This document shows positions 26,905-35,999 of a stretch of 64,000 nt of DNA, piece by piece. Below the pieces are notes generated by a model that made no database searches, was not told where the DNA came from, and saw only the letters and a list, made by a program, of their open reading frames with translations. This stretch comes from Kribbella amoyensis. GTDB taxonomy: Bacteria; Actinomycetota; Actinomycetes; Propionibacteriales; Kribbellaceae. Both the position numbers and the translations under genes were made by a program. Within the stretch, counting starts at the first letter, position 1. Each line of letters starts with the position of its first letter. Where the stretch lies: positions 1 to 64,000 of the forward strand of contig NZ_VIVK01000001.1 in the NCBI RefSeq assembly GCF_007828865.1, written 5' to 3'.

Positions 26905-27366
26905 ATGGAAAACGATGCGCGGGAGCAGTTGAGGATTCTCGAACGGGCCGAGGCGGCGCCGTACATCAGCTACCCGCCGACGCCCCGCTGGTACGCGCCC
27001 GCCATCGGTGCGTGGGCCGCGGCGTTCATCGGAGCCTTCACCTGGTGGCGGGAGAACACCCCGTTGTTCGCGGCCTCGCTGGCCGGGCTGATCCTGCTGG
27101 AGCTCGTCTTCGTGACCTGGATGCAGCGGCGGCACGGCGCGTTGCCGATGCCCGGGCGCGGTCGTCCACCGGCGGAGATCGGCCGGGTCTGGAGCCGGTA
27201 CTTCGTGGGCTTGCTGGTGGTCTGTGCCCTGGTCGGCCTGGCCTGGTGGCGGATCGGCGTCGCGGCCGGAGCGGCGACCGCGTTCGTCACGGTGACGGCC
27301 GGGCTGGCGTACTACGAGTACTGCTACGCGCAGGCGGCCGCCGAGGTCCGGAAGCGGCTCGGATGA
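26905..27366 (+). CDS. Small membrane protein paired with a winged-helix regulator
   Basis: This is a 153-residue protein with four hydrophobic segments in two pairs (PAIGAWAAAFIGAFTW / LAGLILLELVFVTW and YFVGLLVVCALVGLAWW / VAAGAATAFVTVTAGLAYY). It is the usual first gene of a two-gene actinobacterial cassette of membrane protein plus small regulator. ATG 26905 is probably leaderless. Its stop overlaps the regulator start as ATGA. Function unknown; a sensor or transporter role linked to the regulator is conceivable. Confidence 0.75.
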   Translation: MENDAREQLRILERAEAAPYISYPPTPRWYAPAIGAWAAAFIGAFTWWRENTPLFAASLAGLILLELVFVTWMQRRHGALPMPGRGRPPAEIGRVWSRYFVGLLVVCALVGLAWWRIGVAAGAATAFVTVTAGLAYYEYCYAQAAAEVRKRLG

Positions 27367-27674
27367 TCAACGGACTGGACCCGGTCATCCACACGCCGAA
27401 GCGGCTGGCGGCGATGGCCGTCCTGGCGAACTCGACCACCGCGTCGTTCCGGTTCCTCCGCAACTACCTGGACATCAGCGACTCGGATCTGTCCAAGCAC
27501 ATGTCCGCGCTGGAAGCGGCCGGGTACGTGCACTCCGCCAAGGACGGGCGCGGACGCGGCGCGACCACGACGTTCAAGCTGACCAGGGACGGGCAGAAGG
27601 CGTACAACGCGCACCGTGACGCGCTCAGGGCGCTGCTCGACGGGCCGTCGCCGGAGGACCTGCCGCAGGACTGA
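27363..27674 (+). CDS. Winged-helix transcriptional regulator (MarR/ArsR-like, HTH_27 type)
   Basis: This 103-residue protein consists essentially of one winged helix: TPKRLAAMAVLANSTTASF, the recognition region DSDLSKHMSALEAAGYV and the wing GRGATTTFKLTRDG. ATG 27363 overlaps the membrane protein stop by 4 bp. It probably binds the GTGGAAAG/CTTTCCAC repeat in the shared promoter and represses its own operon. The signal is not known. Confidence 0.85.
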   Translation: MINGLDPVIHTPKRLAAMAVLANSTTASFRFLRNYLDISDSDLSKHMSALEAAGYVHSAKDGRGRGATTTFKLTRDGQKAYNAHRDALRALLDGPSPEDLPQD

Positions 27675-27677
27675 GGG

Positions 27678-28685
27678 TCAGCCGCGCGCTTCGGCCGAGC
27701 GGATGTCGGCGGCCAGGTCGCGAACCGCTTCGCGCAGCGCCTGCTCGGCGTCGACCCCGGCGTCGCGCGCCTCCCGGACGAGCGCCAGCAACCGCCGCCC
27801 GTACTGCGCCTCCTTGGTCTCGTCGACCCCGGAGGTCAGATCCGCGTCGATCTCCGACACCTGGGCCGCGGCACCGGTGGAGTCCAGGAGCTTGGCGGAG
27901 CGGCCGAGCACCTTGTCGGCGAGGGCGAGGGCCGGCAGCGCCAGCGGGATCCCCTCCAGGACCGAGGTGCGCTGCTTCTCGGCGGCCTTGATGGTCTCCC
28001 AGTTCGCCTCGACCGCGGCCGCGTCGGCGGCGTCCACCGAGCCGAACACATGCGGATGCCGGCGGACCAGCTTCTCGACGATGTCACCGGCCACGTCGTC
28101 GATCGTCCACGCGTGGTCGGCCGGCTCCTCGGCGATCCGGGAGTGGAACGCCACCTGGAGGAGCAGGTCGCCGAGCTCCTCACGCAGGTGGTCGCGGTCA
28201 CCGCTGTCGATCGCCTCGAGGGTCTCGTAGGTCTCCTCGAGCAGGTACTTCGCCAGGCTGGCGTGGGTCTGCTCCTGGTCCCACGGGCAGTTCCGCCGGA
28301 GCCGGTCCATCACCCGGACCAGGTCGATCAGCCGCGCACCGGGGACGTCGTACGACCCGTGCAGGATCTCCACCTCGTGCTCCGGGCGCGGCTCGGAGTG
28401 CAGGTGGTCGGCGATGAGCCGCAGCAACGCGGGCTCGCCGTCCTCGCCGACCAGCCAGGTAACCCGGCGACCCGCCTCGGCGGCCGTGGTCAGCCAGGTC
28501 CACTGCGTGTCCGGGCCGCCCTCGACCGACGTCACCACCAGGCCGGACCCGACGATCGCCTGGACCGTCGGGCTCTCCACCCCGGCCGCGGCGCCGATCT
28601 CCTCGGCCTGGTCGAACGCCTGCCAGGCCGCGCGGGTCAGCAGCCCCGGGGCGACCCTGGGGCTGGTCAGCACGACCTTGATCAA
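27678..28685 (-). CDS. mazG: MazG nucleoside triphosphate pyrophosphohydrolase
   Basis: This is a 335-residue actinobacterial MazG. The N-terminal 110 residues resemble a degenerate tetrapyrrole-methylase-like region seen in actinobacterial MazG. The active MazG domain follows from LVRVMDRLRRNCPWDQEQTH, with the Mg-binding pattern EETYE (near residue 150) and EELGD about 20 residues later. It hydrolyses damaged or non-canonical NTPs to NMP and pyrophosphate. The start is TTG 28685, 12 bp after the SurA-like gene, so it is the last gene of a minus-strand run headed by rplY/pth/mfd. The TTG start has only a weak GGGACG site. Confidence 0.88.
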   Translation of the reverse strand: MIKVVLTSPRVAPGLLTRAAWQAFDQAEEIGAAAGVESPTVQAIVGSGLVVTSVEGGPDTQWTWLTTAAEAGRRVTWLVGEDGEPALLRLIADHLHSEPRPEHEVEILHGSYDVPGARLIDLVRVMDRLRRNCPWDQEQTHASLAKYLLEETYETLEAIDSGDRDHLREELGDLLLQVAFHSRIAEEPADHAWTIDDVAGDIVEKLVRRHPHVFGSVDAADAAAVEANWETIKAAEKQRTSVLEGIPLALPALALADKVLGRSAKLLDSTGAAAQVSEIDADLTSGVDETKEAQYGRRLLALVREARDAGVDAEQALREAVRDLAADIRSAEARG

Positions 28686-28697
28686 GACAGCGTCCCG

Positions 28698-29327
28698 TCA
28701 GCCCTGCGGCTGCTGCTGTTGCTGTTGCTGCTGCTCCTGGGCCTCGCGCTTCGCCTTCGCCTGCGCGGACTCCTCGGACAGCGAGCCGGACACCTTGCCG
28801 TCGATGGCGCCGTCGCTCCACTGACCGAACCGCGGCGCGATCTTGACGTCGATGCCCTTCGAGGCGTCCCGGACCGTCGCCAGGCCGGCCTGCTGGGCCT
28901 GCTGCACGTTCGGGTCGGTGATCCCGGTACCGCCGCCGAGCTTGATGGTGCCGATCGCGGCCTTGGCCACGTCCCGGAGGAACTCGTTCGCGACCGGGTC
29001 CTTGGTGAACCGGTCGTACGCGGTCTGGTCGCCGACGACGGCCTTCATCGCCGGGGCGATCTCGGCCTCGTCGACGGTGATCGACTTCTCGGCCGCGACC
29101 TTCTGGACCAGCGCGCTGTTGACCAGCTCGCTCAGCGTGAGGTTCGTGCTGAACGGCTGCCCGAGCGCGGTGGTCACCGACCGGGAGGTCTCGTCGACGT
29201 CGCCGACGGTGATCTCGGTGTCGCCGACGACGGCCGCGGCCCCCGGGTGGGTCCCCGCGGCGCAACCGCCCAGCAGCAACGCCGAGGCCAGCGCCGCACC
29301 GGTCACGTGGGCGAGATTTCTCCTCAA
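28698..29327 (-). CDS. SurA N-terminal domain-like lipoprotein
   Basis: This is a 209-residue protein with a lipoprotein signal peptide (ALASALLLGGC). The mature part begins AAVVGDTEITVGDVDETSR, the pattern of SurA/PrsA-type chaperone N-domains, but no PPIase domain is present. The C-terminal end has a run of eight or so Gln residues between charged helix and stop. TTG 29327 is preceded by GGAGGAGAG. Homologues lie between mfd and mazG in many actinobacteria. A role in folding of secreted proteins is likely but inferred. Confidence 0.8.
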   Translation of the reverse strand: MRRNLAHVTGAALASALLLGGCAAGTHPGAAAVVGDTEITVGDVDETSRSVTTALGQPFSTNLTLSELVNSALVQKVAAEKSITVDEAEIAPAMKAVVGDQTAYDRFTKDPVANEFLRDVAKAAIGTIKLGGGTGITDPNVQQAQQAGLATVRDASKGIDVKIAPRFGQWSDGAIDGKVSGSLSEESAQAKAKREAQEQQQQQQQQPQG

Positions 29328-29352
29328 CGGACTCTCCTCCAGCTGGTTTCCA

Positions 29353-32300
29353 TCAGGCCGGCGCCCCCACGGGCTCGGCGATCACGTCGTCGATCAGGGT
29401 GGTGCACCACTGCAGCAGCTCCTGGTCGCGGAGCGGCTGACCGGCGACCGGCCGGGTGGCAGGTCTCGGCACCAGGATCGTACGCAGTTGCGGTTTGACC
29501 AGACTCTTCGGGTACAGCCTGTTCAGCCGCAGCACCTTCGAATCGGGCAGGTCGACCGGGCCGAACCGGATCAGGTTGCCCTGCAGGGTGACGTCGTGCA
29601 GACCGGCCCGGCGGGCGTGGTTGCGGAACTTCGCCACCTCGATCAGGTTCAGCACCGGCTGCGGGATGTTGCCGTACCGGTCGTGCAGCTCCTCGACCAG
29701 TTCGGCGACGCTGAGCGATGCGTCCCCCGCCCCACCGCCCCGGTCAGCCTCATCCCGGACGGCGGCCAGCCGCTGGTACATCTCCAGCCGCAGCCGCTGC
29801 GACGGGATATAGTCGTGCGGCAGGTGCGCGTCGATCGGCAGCTCGATCTTGACCTCGGGCTCCTCGGCCTGGGTGTCGCCGCGGTACTCCGCGACCGCCT
29901 CGCCGACCAGCCGGACGTACAGGTCGAACCCGACGTCGGCGATGTGGCCGGACTGCTCGCCGCCGAGCAGGTTGCCGGCGCCGCGGATCTCCAGGTCCTT
30001 CATCGCCACCTGCATCCCGGCGCCGAGGTCGGCGTGCTGGGCGATGGTGGCGAGCCGGTCGTGCGCGGTCTCGGTGAGCGGCTTCTCCGGCGGGAAGAAG
30101 AAGTACGCGTACGCCCGCTCGCGGCCACGGCCGACCCGGCCGCGGAGCTGGTGCAGCTGGGACAGGCCGAGCAGGTCGGAGCGTTCCACGATCAGCGTGT
30201 TCGCGTTCGAGATGTCGATCCCGGACTCGACGATCGTGGTGCAGACGATGACGTCCGAGCGCTTCTCCCAGAAGTCCTGGATCACCTGCTCCAGGGTGTG
30301 CTCGTTCATCTGCCCGTGCGCGACGCTGACCCGGGCCTCCGGGACCAGCTGGCGGATCCGGGCGGCCGCCTTCTCGATCGTGTTCACCCGGTTGTGGACC
30401 AGGAAGACCTGGCCCTCGCGGAGCAGCTCGCGCCGGATCGCCGCGGTCACCTGGCCCTCGTCGTACGCGCCGACGAAGGTCAGCACCGGATGCCGTTCCT
30501 CCGGCGGGGTGGCGATCGTGGACATCTCCCGGATGCCGGTGATCGACATCTCCAGGGTGCGCGGGATCGGCGTCGCGGACATGGTCAGTACGTCGACCGC
30601 GGTCCGCAGCCGCTTCAGCTGCTCCTTGTGCTCGACGCCGAACCGCTGCTCCTCGTCGACGATAACCAGGCCGAGGTCCTTGAACTGGACCTCCCCGGAC
30701 AACAGCCGGTGCGTGCCGATCACCACGTCGACCGACCCGTCGGCCAGGCCGTCCATGGCGGCCTTGGCCTCCTTGTCGGTCTGGAACCGCGACAACGGCG
30801 CGACGTTCACCGGGAAGGCGGCGTACCGCTCGGCGAAGGTGGCGTAGTGCTGCTGGACGAGCAGCGTGGTCGGGACCAGGACCGCGACCTGCTTGCCGTC
30901 CTGGACCGCCTTGAACGCCGCCCGGACCGCGATCTCGGTCTTGCCGTAACCGACGTCGCCACAGACGATCCGGTCCATCGGCGTGACCCGCTCCATGTCG
31001 CGCTTCACGTCGTCGATGGTGGCCAGCTGGTCCGGCGTCTCGACGAACGGGAACGCGTCCTCCAGCTCGCCCTGCCACGGGGTGTCCTTGGCGAACGCGT
31101 GCCCCTTGGTCGCCTGCCGGGCGGCGTACAGCTTGATCAGCTCGCCCGCGATCTGCCGGACCGCCTTGCGGGCACGGCCCTTGCGCTTGGCCCAGTCGCC
31201 GCCGCCCATCTTGTCCAGCGTGGGCTGCTCACCACCGACGTACCGGGTGACCTGATCGAGCTGGTCGGTCGGCACGTACAACCGGTCGCCGGGCTGGCCG
31301 CGCTTGCTCGGCGCGAACTCGATCACGACGTACTCGCGGGTCGCCTTCTGCGAACCGGACCCGACGGTGCGCTGCATCATCTCGACGTACCGGCCGACGC
31401 CGTGCTGCTCGTGCACCACGTGGTCGCCGGGCTGCAGCTCGAGCGGGTCGATCGTCTTCTTCCGCCGGCTCGGCATCCGTTGCTGGGAACGCCGTTCGGC
31501 CACCGAGCGCTGACCGGCCAGGTCGTTCTCGGTCAGCACCGCGAACTTGATGCCGTCGGCAATGAACCCGTGGTCCAGGCCGCCCTGCGAGATCTGCACG
31601 ACGCCCGGATCGGGGACGGCTTCGATCGACTCGACGGTCCGGGCCGGCAGCTCCGCCTCGGCGAACACCTCGGCCAGCCGCTGGGCCGGACCGTGGCCCT
31701 CGGTCACACAGACGACCCGCCAGCCGTCCCGCAACCAGCCGCGGACGTCCTCGACGGCGGCGGCGGTCTCACCGCGGTACGGATCCACCTCGTGCGCGGC
31801 GATCTGCTTGCTGCGGACCGCTCCGGCGTCGGGGTCGATGTCGAACGCGACCCGCTCCCCCATCGAGTCCCGCAGGACGGGCACGTCCGCGTCGGCCGGA
31901 GCCGCCGCGAACGGCGACAGGCTCCACCAGGCGAGACCGCGGTCCAGCGCGTGCGTCCGGACGTCGGCCAGCGCCATGTACGCGGCGGCGCCCAGGTCGA
32001 TCGGCGCCTCACCGCCACCGGCGGCGGCCGCCCAGGAGGCCTCGAGGAACTCCTGGCTGGTCGCGACCAGGTCGTGCGCCCGGGCCCGGACCCGCTCGGG
32101 GTCGCTGACCACGACGTGCGTCCCGGCCGGCATCAGGTCGACGAGCAGCTCCATCCGATCGACCAGGACGGGCGCGAGCGACTCCATCCCCTCGACCGCG
32201 TGACCCTCGGCGAGCTTCTCGAACAGCTCGGCCAGTTCCGGGTGTTCCTTGGCCAGGACGCCGGCCCGCGAGCGCACCTCGTCGGTCAGCAGCAGCTCGC

Positions 32301-33030
32301 GGCACGGCGGTGCCCACAGGCCGTGCTCGGCGATCTCCAGCGAGCGCTGATCGGCCACCGCGAAGTACCGGACCTCCTCCACGTCGTCGCCGAAGAAGTC
32401 GACCCGCAACGGGTGCTCCTCGGTCGGCGGGAAGACGTCGATGATGCCGCCGCGAACCGCGAACTCGCCGCGCCGCTCGACCAGGTCGACCCGGTGGTAC
32501 GCCGCGGCCGACAACCGCTCGACCACGTCGTCCAGCTCGACCGAGTCGCCGACGTGCAGCTGCACCGGCTTGAGATCGGCCAGCCCGGCCACCTGGGGCT
32601 GCAGCACGGACCGCACCGGCGCGACCAGGATCTTGATCGGCCCGGTGGTCTCGTCCGACGGATCCGGGTGCACCAGGCGACGCAGTACGGCCAAGCGGCG
32701 GCCGACCGTGTCGGACCGGGGCGACAGGCGCTCGTGCGGCAGCGTCTCCCAGGCCGGGTAGTACGCGACGGTGCTCGGCTCGAGCAGGCACTGCAGCGCC
32801 TCGGTGAGCTCCTCCGCCTCGCGGAAGGTCGCGGTGACCGCCAGAACCGGGCGGTCGGCGCCGTTGCGCGCGGAGGCGAGAGCGGCGAGCAGCAACGGGC
32901 GTACCGGCCCGGGAGCGCTCAGGTCGAGTGCCGTGACACCGTCCGGCTGGGTGGAACTCCGGGCGTCACGAACGGCCTCGGCCACCACCGGATCGGTGAT
33001 CAGGGTGTCGACCAGACCGGCCAGCTTCAC
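29353..33030 (-). CDS. mfd: Transcription-repair coupling factor Mfd
   Basis: This 1225-residue ATP-dependent DNA translocase removes stalled RNA polymerase and recruits UvrA. In order it has a UvrB-like N-terminal module, the RNA-polymerase-interacting CarD-like domain (LQPGDHVVHEQHGVGRYVEM), RecG-type helicase motifs (CGDVGYGKTEIAVRAAF Walker A, IVDEEQRFGVEHKE DEEQ box, TMSATPIPRTLEMS, QLRGRVGRGRERAYAYF) and the TRCF C-terminal domain. GTG 33030 overlaps the pth stop as GTGA; longer frames run through pth and are rejected. Full length. Confidence 0.97.
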   Translation of the reverse strand: MKLAGLVDTLITDPVVAEAVRDARSSTQPDGVTALDLSAPGPVRPLLLAALASARNGADRPVLAVTATFREAEELTEALQCLLEPSTVAYYPAWETLPHERLSPRSDTVGRRLAVLRRLVHPDPSDETTGPIKILVAPVRSVLQPQVAGLADLKPVQLHVGDSVELDDVVERLSAAAYHRVDLVERRGEFAVRGGIIDVFPPTEEHPLRVDFFGDDVEEVRYFAVADQRSLEIAEHGLWAPPCRELLLTDEVRSRAGVLAKEHPELAELFEKLAEGHAVEGMESLAPVLVDRMELLVDLMPAGTHVVVSDPERVRARAHDLVATSQEFLEASWAAAAGGGEAPIDLGAAAYMALADVRTHALDRGLAWWSLSPFAAAPADADVPVLRDSMGERVAFDIDPDAGAVRSKQIAAHEVDPYRGETAAAVEDVRGWLRDGWRVVCVTEGHGPAQRLAEVFAEAELPARTVESIEAVPDPGVVQISQGGLDHGFIADGIKFAVLTENDLAGQRSVAERRSQQRMPSRRKKTIDPLELQPGDHVVHEQHGVGRYVEMMQRTVGSGSQKATREYVVIEFAPSKRGQPGDRLYVPTDQLDQVTRYVGGEQPTLDKMGGGDWAKRKGRARKAVRQIAGELIKLYAARQATKGHAFAKDTPWQGELEDAFPFVETPDQLATIDDVKRDMERVTPMDRIVCGDVGYGKTEIAVRAAFKAVQDGKQVAVLVPTTLLVQQHYATFAERYAAFPVNVAPLSRFQTDKEAKAAMDGLADGSVDVVIGTHRLLSGEVQFKDLGLVIVDEEQRFGVEHKEQLKRLRTAVDVLTMSATPIPRTLEMSITGIREMSTIATPPEERHPVLTFVGAYDEGQVTAAIRRELLREGQVFLVHNRVNTIEKAAARIRQLVPEARVSVAHGQMNEHTLEQVIQDFWEKRSDVIVCTTIVESGIDISNANTLIVERSDLLGLSQLHQLRGRVGRGRERAYAYFFFPPEKPLTETAHDRLATIAQHADLGAGMQVAMKDLEIRGAGNLLGGEQSGHIADVGFDLYVRLVGEAVAEYRGDTQAEEPEVKIELPIDAHLPHDYIPSQRLRLEMYQRLAAVRDEADRGGGAGDASLSVAELVEELHDRYGNIPQPVLNLIEVAKFRNHARRAGLHDVTLQGNLIRFGPVDLPDSKVLRLNRLYPKSLVKPQLRTILVPRPATRPVAGQPLRDQELLQWCTTLIDDVIAEPVGAPA

Positions 33031-33602
33031 GAATTGAACCGTCCTTGGGTTACGTCGAGTCCGTCCGTCAGGAGCGACTCGACGGCGTCGGCGGTCCGGT
33101 CGACCGCGAACGGCAGGTCCTTGCGCTCGGTGGAGGAGAACTCGTTCAGCACGAAATCTGCGGGGTTCTGCCGACCGGGCGGGCGGCCGACACCGAACCG
33201 GACTCGATAGTAGTCGCCGGTGCCAACCGACTTCCGGATCGAGCGCAGCCCGTTGTGACCGTTGTCGCCGCCGCCGAACTTGGCCCGCAGGGTGCCGAAG
33301 TCGAGGTCGAGCTCGTCGTGCACGACGACCAGCGCGGCCGGGGTGACCTTGAAGAACCGGAGCAGCCCGGAGACCGGGCCGCCCGACTCGTTCATGTACG
33401 ACCGGGGCTTGGCCAGGACGGTCCGCAGACCGCTGATCCTGGTCTCGACCACCTCGGCCTTGACCTGCTTGTGCTGCTTCCACCGGTCCCCGGTCCGCGC
33501 CGCCAACTCGTCGGCGACCAGGTGACCGATGTTGTGCCGGGTCCGGGCGTACGAAGGGCCGGGATTCCCCAGCCCGACGACCAACCACACGTCGTCCGCC
33601 AC
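33027..33602 (-). CDS. pth: Peptidyl-tRNA hydrolase
   Basis: This 191-residue enzyme cleaves peptidyl-tRNA released from stalled ribosomes. Family motifs are VVGLGNPGPSYARTRHNIG with the catalytic His, YMNESGGPV, VVHDELDLDFG with the catalytic Asp and GGDNGHNGLRSI. It starts at GTG 33602 and overlaps mfd by 4 bp. rplY lies 107 bp upstream in the same direction, the conserved rplY-pth order. Confidence 0.96.
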   Translation of the reverse strand: MADDVWLVVGLGNPGPSYARTRHNIGHLVADELAARTGDRWKQHKQVKAEVVETRISGLRTVLAKPRSYMNESGGPVSGLLRFFKVTPAALVVVHDELDLDFGTLRAKFGGGDNGHNGLRSIRKSVGTGDYYRVRFGVGRPPGRQNPADFVLNEFSSTERKDLPFAVDRTADAVESLLTDGLDVTQGRFNS

Positions 33603-33708
33603 GGGATCCCGGCCCCTTCTCGTCTCGGGCCGGTCACCCGCGCACGCGCTGGGTGACCGGCTCTGTTCGCTGCGAGACAGCGCGTCGGGCGCTGTCGGTG
33701 CGAGGTAC

Positions 33709-34359
33709 TTACTCCGCCGCGGCGGCGACCGGCTCCTCGGCCTCGGCGGCCTCCGGCTCGTCCTTCTCGATGCCCGCCTCGGCCTCGGCGTCGGCCAGCT
33801 CGGCGTCGACCTGCTCGGCGGTCGGGGCCGCGGTGACGTTCACGATCAGCGTGTCCGGCTCGATCGCCAGCGTGGTGCCGCTCGGCAGGACCAGGTCGGA
33901 GGCGTGGATCTGGGCGCCGACGTCGAGACCCTCGATGGAGACGGTGACACCCTCGGGGATGTGGGTGGCCTCGGCCTCGACCAGCACGGTCGGGTGCTCG
34001 GTGACGACCAGGGTGTCGCTGACCGCTTCGCCCTCGAGGTGCACCTGGATCTCGACCTGGACCTTCTCACCGCGCTTCACGATGACCAGGTCGACGTGCT
34101 CGATGAAGCCCTTGATCGGGTCGCGCTGGACCTGCTTCGGCAGCGCCAGGTGGCTCTCGCCACCGGCCACCTCGATCAGCAGCAGGGCGTTCGCGGTCTT
34201 CAGGGCCAGCATGGTGTCGTGACCGGGCAGCGTGATGTGCACCGGGTCACTGCCGTGGCCGTAGAGGACGGCGGGAACCTTGTTGTCCCGGCGGATTCGG
34301 CGGGCAGCACCCTTGCCGAATTCCGTGCGCGACTCGGCTTGGATCTTGACCTCGGCCAC
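33709..34359 (-). CDS. rplY: 50S ribosomal protein L25/Ctc
   Basis: This 216-residue protein is the long TL5/CTC form of L25, which binds 5S rRNA. The N-terminal L25 domain has AESRTEFGKGAARRIRRDNKVPAVLYGHG; a second beta domain follows. The C-terminal 45 residues are Ala/Glu-rich and very acidic, as in actinobacterial homologues. GTG 34359 is preceded by GAGGGAGTT. Confidence 0.95.
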   Translation of the reverse strand: MAEVKIQAESRTEFGKGAARRIRRDNKVPAVLYGHGSDPVHITLPGHDTMLALKTANALLLIEVAGGESHLALPKQVQRDPIKGFIEHVDLVIVKRGEKVQVEIQVHLEGEAVSDTLVVTEHPTVLVEAEATHIPEGVTVSIEGLDVGAQIHASDLVLPSGTTLAIEPDTLIVNVTAAPTAEQVDAELADAEAEAGIEKDEPEAAEAEEPVAAAAE

Positions 34360-34692
34360 GAGCTGAACTCCCTCAAAAACGTTGCGGTGATCTGGTCGAC
34401 TGTGGTGGTACCGGCTGCGGCCTCAGCTGGGCACGTCCAGAGCCCGAAGGCGTCAGGCAACGAACCACCGCGTCGATCACGGAGCCGCGCCCGTCAGGTG
34501 TTTCACTAGGACACGATTCGGGGGGCGTCCCTCGCCGAGGCAACCAAAACAGTCTACCCACGAGCCCGCGCGAACGGGAAATCCGTCCTTCGCGGTGACT
34601 TTCTGCCGTCCCTCGTCGCCCGCGCCGACGGGCCCGGTCACCCGCTGAGAAGGACACCTCGGTGGCCCGCCGGATCCGCTAGGTTGCCGACT
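34360..34692. promoter_or_regulatory. Intergenic region with rplY promoter and long leader
   Basis: On the minus strand TAGACT (plus-strand 34551-34556) is a good -10 box, which would give rplY a leader of about 185 nt. Such a length leaves room for structure-based control, but I see no named ribosomal leader motif. At the right end TAGGTT (34680-34685) lies 7 nt before GTG 34693 on the plus strand and is the likely promoter of the next gene. Confidence 0.45.
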
Positions 34693-35373
34693 GTGTTCGC
34701 CCCCGCCCTGCTCCTCGGCCTCGTCCCGTTCGCCCTGTTCGTCGCCGGGTTGATCGCGCTGGTCGTGGTCCAGTTCCGGCGGCGCGAGCAGTTCATGCAG
34801 CAGCGGGCCCGGGAAGCGGCCCGGTGCGGCTGGTACCCGGCCGCGCCGAACCCGTGGCTGATCCAGGCAGCCATCGACCTGTGGCGCAACGGCAAGCCGG
34901 GCCAGATGCTGGCCGGCGACTTCCACGGCCGCGGGATGTGCGTGCTGGACTACTCGTACACGACCACCTCGTCCGGGGCGAACGGCCAGGTGACCACCAC
35001 GACGCACCACGTGCACCTGGTCGCGCTGAACCTGCCGGTCGCGCTGCCGCCGATGACGGTGACGGCGGACTCGAAGGTCAAGCGGTTCTTCGGCGGCCGC
35101 GACCTGGAGCTGGAGAGCAAGGCGTTCAACGACGCGTTCCGGATCACCTGCCTCGACGACCGGTTCGCCTCGGCCGTGCTGCACCCGCGGATGATGGAGT
35201 GGTTGCTCTACAACCCCGGCCTGGAGTGGCAGTTCGCGGGGAACGCGTTGATCTCCTGGGGCAGCGGCCTCTTCGTGATCCAGGACGTCTACGCTCGGCT
35301 CGAGGCGATGAGCGGGCTGGCCGACCGGATCCCGCCGTTCGTACTGCGCGACTACGGCCGGCCGGTGTTCTGA
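34693..35373 (+). CDS. DUF-type membrane-anchored protein, copy 1
   Basis: This 226-residue protein has one N-terminal membrane segment (ALLLGLVPFALFVAGLIALVV) and a cytoplasmic body with DFHGRGMCVLDYSY, DSKVKRFFGGRDLELESKAFNDAFRI, ASAVLHPRMMEWLL and WQFAGNALISWGSG. The same layout recurs in the next gene, so the two are tandem paralogues. I chose GTG 34693 because a TAGGTT box lies 7 nt upstream; a TTG at 34684 is the alternative. I recognise no function. Confidence 0.7.
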   Translation: MFAPALLLGLVPFALFVAGLIALVVVQFRRREQFMQQRAREAARCGWYPAAPNPWLIQAAIDLWRNGKPGQMLAGDFHGRGMCVLDYSYTTTSSGANGQVTTTTHHVHLVALNLPVALPPMTVTADSKVKRFFGGRDLELESKAFNDAFRITCLDDRFASAVLHPRMMEWLLYNPGLEWQFAGNALISWGSGLFVIQDVYARLEAMSGLADRIPPFVLRDYGRPVF

Positions 35374-35999
35374 TGCTGCCGACAGTCATCGCCATCCTGG
35401 TCGGCGCCGCGCTGCTCGCCCTGTCCGTGTACGCCGGTGCGCGCCGTCGCCGCCGGTTCGACGCGCGGGCCGCGGTGGCGCTGCGCGCGGGCTGGCGGAC
35501 GATGCCGGTCGACCCCGCACTGGCCGAGGCGGGGAACCGGATCTTCGCGCCCGGCGCGGCCGAGCACCAGGTCGGCGCGGACGGGTTCCAGGCGGTCGAC
35601 TTCACCTACTCGGCGTCCCGGACGAGCACCGCGGCGAAGTGTCACCTGGTCTCGATCCGGCTCCCGGCTCCGTTGCCGCCGCTCGCCGTCGTCGCCGACA
35701 ACCCGATCGCCCGCGGCCTCGGCGTACCGGACCTGGAACTGGAGAGCGCGGAGTTCAACGAGGCGTTCTGGGTGAACTGCGAGGACGCCCGGTACGCCTC
35801 GGCGGTGCTGCAGCCGCGGTTGATGGAGTGGATGCTCGCCCACCGGTCCCTGCAGTGGCGGATCGAGGGCAGCCTGCTGGTCACCTGGGGGCCCGGGCAC
35901 TGGACCGTCGGCGGCGTCACCTCGGCAGTCGTCGGCCTGAACGGTGTGCGGGACCGGATCCCGGCGTTCGTGCTCGCCGACTACCGGGTCAACGGCTGA
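35373..35999 (+). CDS. DUF-type membrane-anchored protein, copy 2
   Basis: This 208-residue protein is a paralogue of the preceding one: a single N-terminal membrane segment (LPTVIAILVGAALLALSVYAG), then AVDFTYSASRTS, LPPLAVVADNPIARGLGVPD, LELESAEFNEAFWVNCEDARYASAVLQPRLMEWML and FVLADYRVNG. ATG 35373 shares one base with the previous stop (TGATG), so the genes are coupled. Its last 11 bp overlap the convergent dehydrogenase gene. Function unknown; the pair may form a heteromer. Confidence 0.72.
   Translation: MLPTVIAILVGAALLALSVYAGARRRRRFDARAAVALRAGWRTMPVDPALAEAGNRIFAPGAAEHQVGADGFQAVDFTYSASRTSTAAKCHLVSIRLPAPLPPLAVVADNPIARGLGVPDLELESAEFNEAFWVNCEDARYASAVLQPRLMEWMLAHRSLQWRIEGSLLVTWGPGHWTVGGVTSAVVGLNGVRDRIPAFVLADYRVNG

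Noticed and set aside
28843..33210. Very long open frame antisense to mfd
   Set aside because: High GC leaves the complementary frame free of stops; the amino-acid composition is Asp/Arg/Leu/Val-rich with no motif, while the minus strand encodes a complete Mfd.
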